From contig NZ_QYYG01000002.1 of the NCBI RefSeq assembly GCF_003591175.1, forward strand, positions 62,001 through 126,000: DNA of 64,000 bases. Reading direction: 5' to 3'. Position 1 is the first letter of the stretch; each line of letters opens with the position of its first letter. Position numbers and translations under genes: made by a program. Of this stretch, positions 63,180 through 64,000 are shown piece after piece. Under the pieces are notes generated by a model that saw only the letters and a program-made list of their open reading frames with translations, was not told where the DNA came from and made no database searches. This stretch comes from Serratia inhibens. GTDB lineage: Bacteria > Pseudomonadota > Gammaproteobacteria > Enterobacterales > Enterobacteriaceae.

Positions 63180-64000
63180 ATGAAGTCGCAACACGATCCT
63201 GGCCGATCCAAATCCCGCCACACCGAGTACTCGCTGATTTTCCCGATCGCCGCCCTGGTAGTTCTGAATCTGTGGGGCAACACCAGCAACTTTCCCTTGA
63301 TCGTCGGCATTAACATCATCGCCCTGATAGGTATTCTCAGCAGCGCCTTTAGCGTGGTGCGGCATGCGGACGTGCTGGCTCATCGTTTGGGGGAACCCTA
63401 CGGCTCGCTGATCCTCAGCCTGTCGGTCGTTATTCTCGAGGTGAGCCTGATTTCAGCGCTGATGGCGACCGGCGACGCGGCCCCGGCGCTGATGCGCGAT
63501 ACGCTTTATTCCATCATCATGATCGTCACTGCCGGCTTGGTAGGTGTCGCGTTGCTGCTCGGTGGGCGCAAATTCGCCACCCAGTACGTCAACCTTGGCG
63601 GTATCAAACAGTATCTGATGGCCATTTTCCCGCTGGCGATAATCGTTCTGGTGTTCCCGAGCGCATTGCCGGGCGGCAACTTCAGCACCGGTCAGGCACT
63701 GTTGGTCGCGGTGATTTCCGCAGCGATGTATGGCGTGTTCCTGGTGATCCAGACCAAAACCCACCAGAGCCTGTTCGTATACGAGCATGAAGATGACGAC
63801 GGTGACCCTCACCACGGCAAGCCTTCCTCACACAGCAGCGCCTGGCATGCGGCCTGGCTGGTCGTGCACCTGATTGCAGTGATCGCGGTGACCAAATTCA
63901 ACGCCAACCCGCTGGAAGGTTTGCTGACCAAAGTGAATGCCCCGGCGCAGTTTACCGGTTTCCTGGTGGCGCTGCTGATCCTGTCGCCGGAAGGTCTGGG
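63180..64000 (+). CDS. chaA: Na+(Ca2+)/H+ antiporter ChaA (5' part)
   Basis: The first 273 residues are visible; the gene continues past the right edge. The sequence follows E. coli ChaA closely: YSLIFPIAALVVLNLWG, SSAFSVVRHADVLAHRLGEPYGSLILSLSVVILEVSLI and TKTHQSLFVYEHEDDDGDPHHGK. ChaA is an inner-membrane CaCA-type exchanger that exports Na+, K+ or Ca2+ at alkaline pH. AAGGAG lies before the ATG with 9 bases between. Together with chaB and chaC it marks the right end of the conserved block. Confidence 0.95.
   Translation, partial: MKSQHDPGRSKSRHTEYSLIFPIAALVVLNLWGNTSNFPLIVGINIIALIGILSSAFSVVRHADVLAHRLGEPYGSLILSLSVVILEVSLISALMATGDAAPALMRDTLYSIIMIVTAGLVGVALLLGGRKFATQYVNLGGIKQYLMAIFPLAIIVLVFPSALPGGNFSTGQALLVAVISAAMYGVFLVIQTKTHQSLFVYEHEDDDGDPHHGKPSSHSSAWHAAWLVVHLIAVIAVTKFNANPLEGLLTKVNAPAQFTGFLVALLILSPEGL

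Noticed and set aside
1-64000. CRISPR arrays, insertion sequences, tRNA or rRNA genes
   Set aside because: I saw no regularly spaced repeats, transposase genes or cloverleaf/rRNA sequences. Neither insertion has an integrase or obvious attachment site within the window.

Overview
The window reads as chromosome of an enteric gammaproteobacterium, most likely Serratia or a close relative in the Yersiniaceae. The genes resemble E. coli and Klebsiella proteins (NarGHJI, NarXL, ChaABC, YchO, Cbl, Klebsiella-type Nas), coding regions are GC-rich, and gene order follows the E. coli cha-ychO-narLX-narK-narGHJI block. The genus is an inference from memory of these families; no 16S gene or other decisive marker is present.

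Layout. 1-5.6 kb: the 5' end of a peptide-type ABC binding protein, a MocR regulator (YdcR-like), and a CioAB-type bd oxidase operon with a 49-residue DUF2474 protein. 5.7-6.7 kb: an AT-richer Doc/Phd-type toxin-antitoxin pair. 7-13.8 kb: the respiratory nitrate reductase operon narGHJI with an FNR box and -10 at ideal spacing. 14-28.7 kb: a Wzx/Wzy-dependent exopolysaccharide operon, all on the minus strand. It holds a WecA-like initiating transferase, Wza, Wzc, Wzx, a TupA-like ATP-grasp protein, five GT2 and one GT4 glycosyltransferases, a secreted glycosidase-like protein and an EpsG-like polymerase. It starts with a JUMPstart/ops element and has a strong terminator after its first gene, the arrangement expected for RfaH antitermination. 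28.9-31.6 kb: a GalE-like epimerase, a ToxR-like membrane regulator and an AT-rich intergenic stretch. 31.6-37.4 kb: narK, divergent narXL, and ychO.

37.9-60.4 kb: an orphan methylase-less prepilin peptidase, a secreted YbhB-family protein, and the assimilatory nitrate system nasR-nasFED-nasCB(fused)-nasA-cobA with a sigma-54 promoter, NtrC site and NasR-type antitermination leader. Next come a peptide-type ABC transporter with two paralogous binding proteins, two unrecognised small genes, and the LysR regulator cbl. 60.6-64 kb: chaC, chaB, a Fur-box siderophore-interacting protein and the start of chaA.

Together the genes cover both uses of nitrate. For anaerobic respiration, NarX senses nitrate, NarL and FNR act, NarK transports and NarGHI reduces. 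For nitrogen assimilation, NtrC/sigma-54 initiate, NasR antiterminates, NasFED imports, NasA reduces nitrate, NasCB reduces nitrite, and CobA makes siroheme precursor. Relative to E. coli, two large segments interrupt the conserved block: the polysaccharide locus between narK and narG, and the nas/ABC-transporter segment between ychO and chaC. The most unusual items are the NasC-NasB fusion with a preserved internal start site, the complete nasF control region, and the polysaccharide locus with its antitermination signals, embedded glycosidase-like protein and ATP-grasp ligase.
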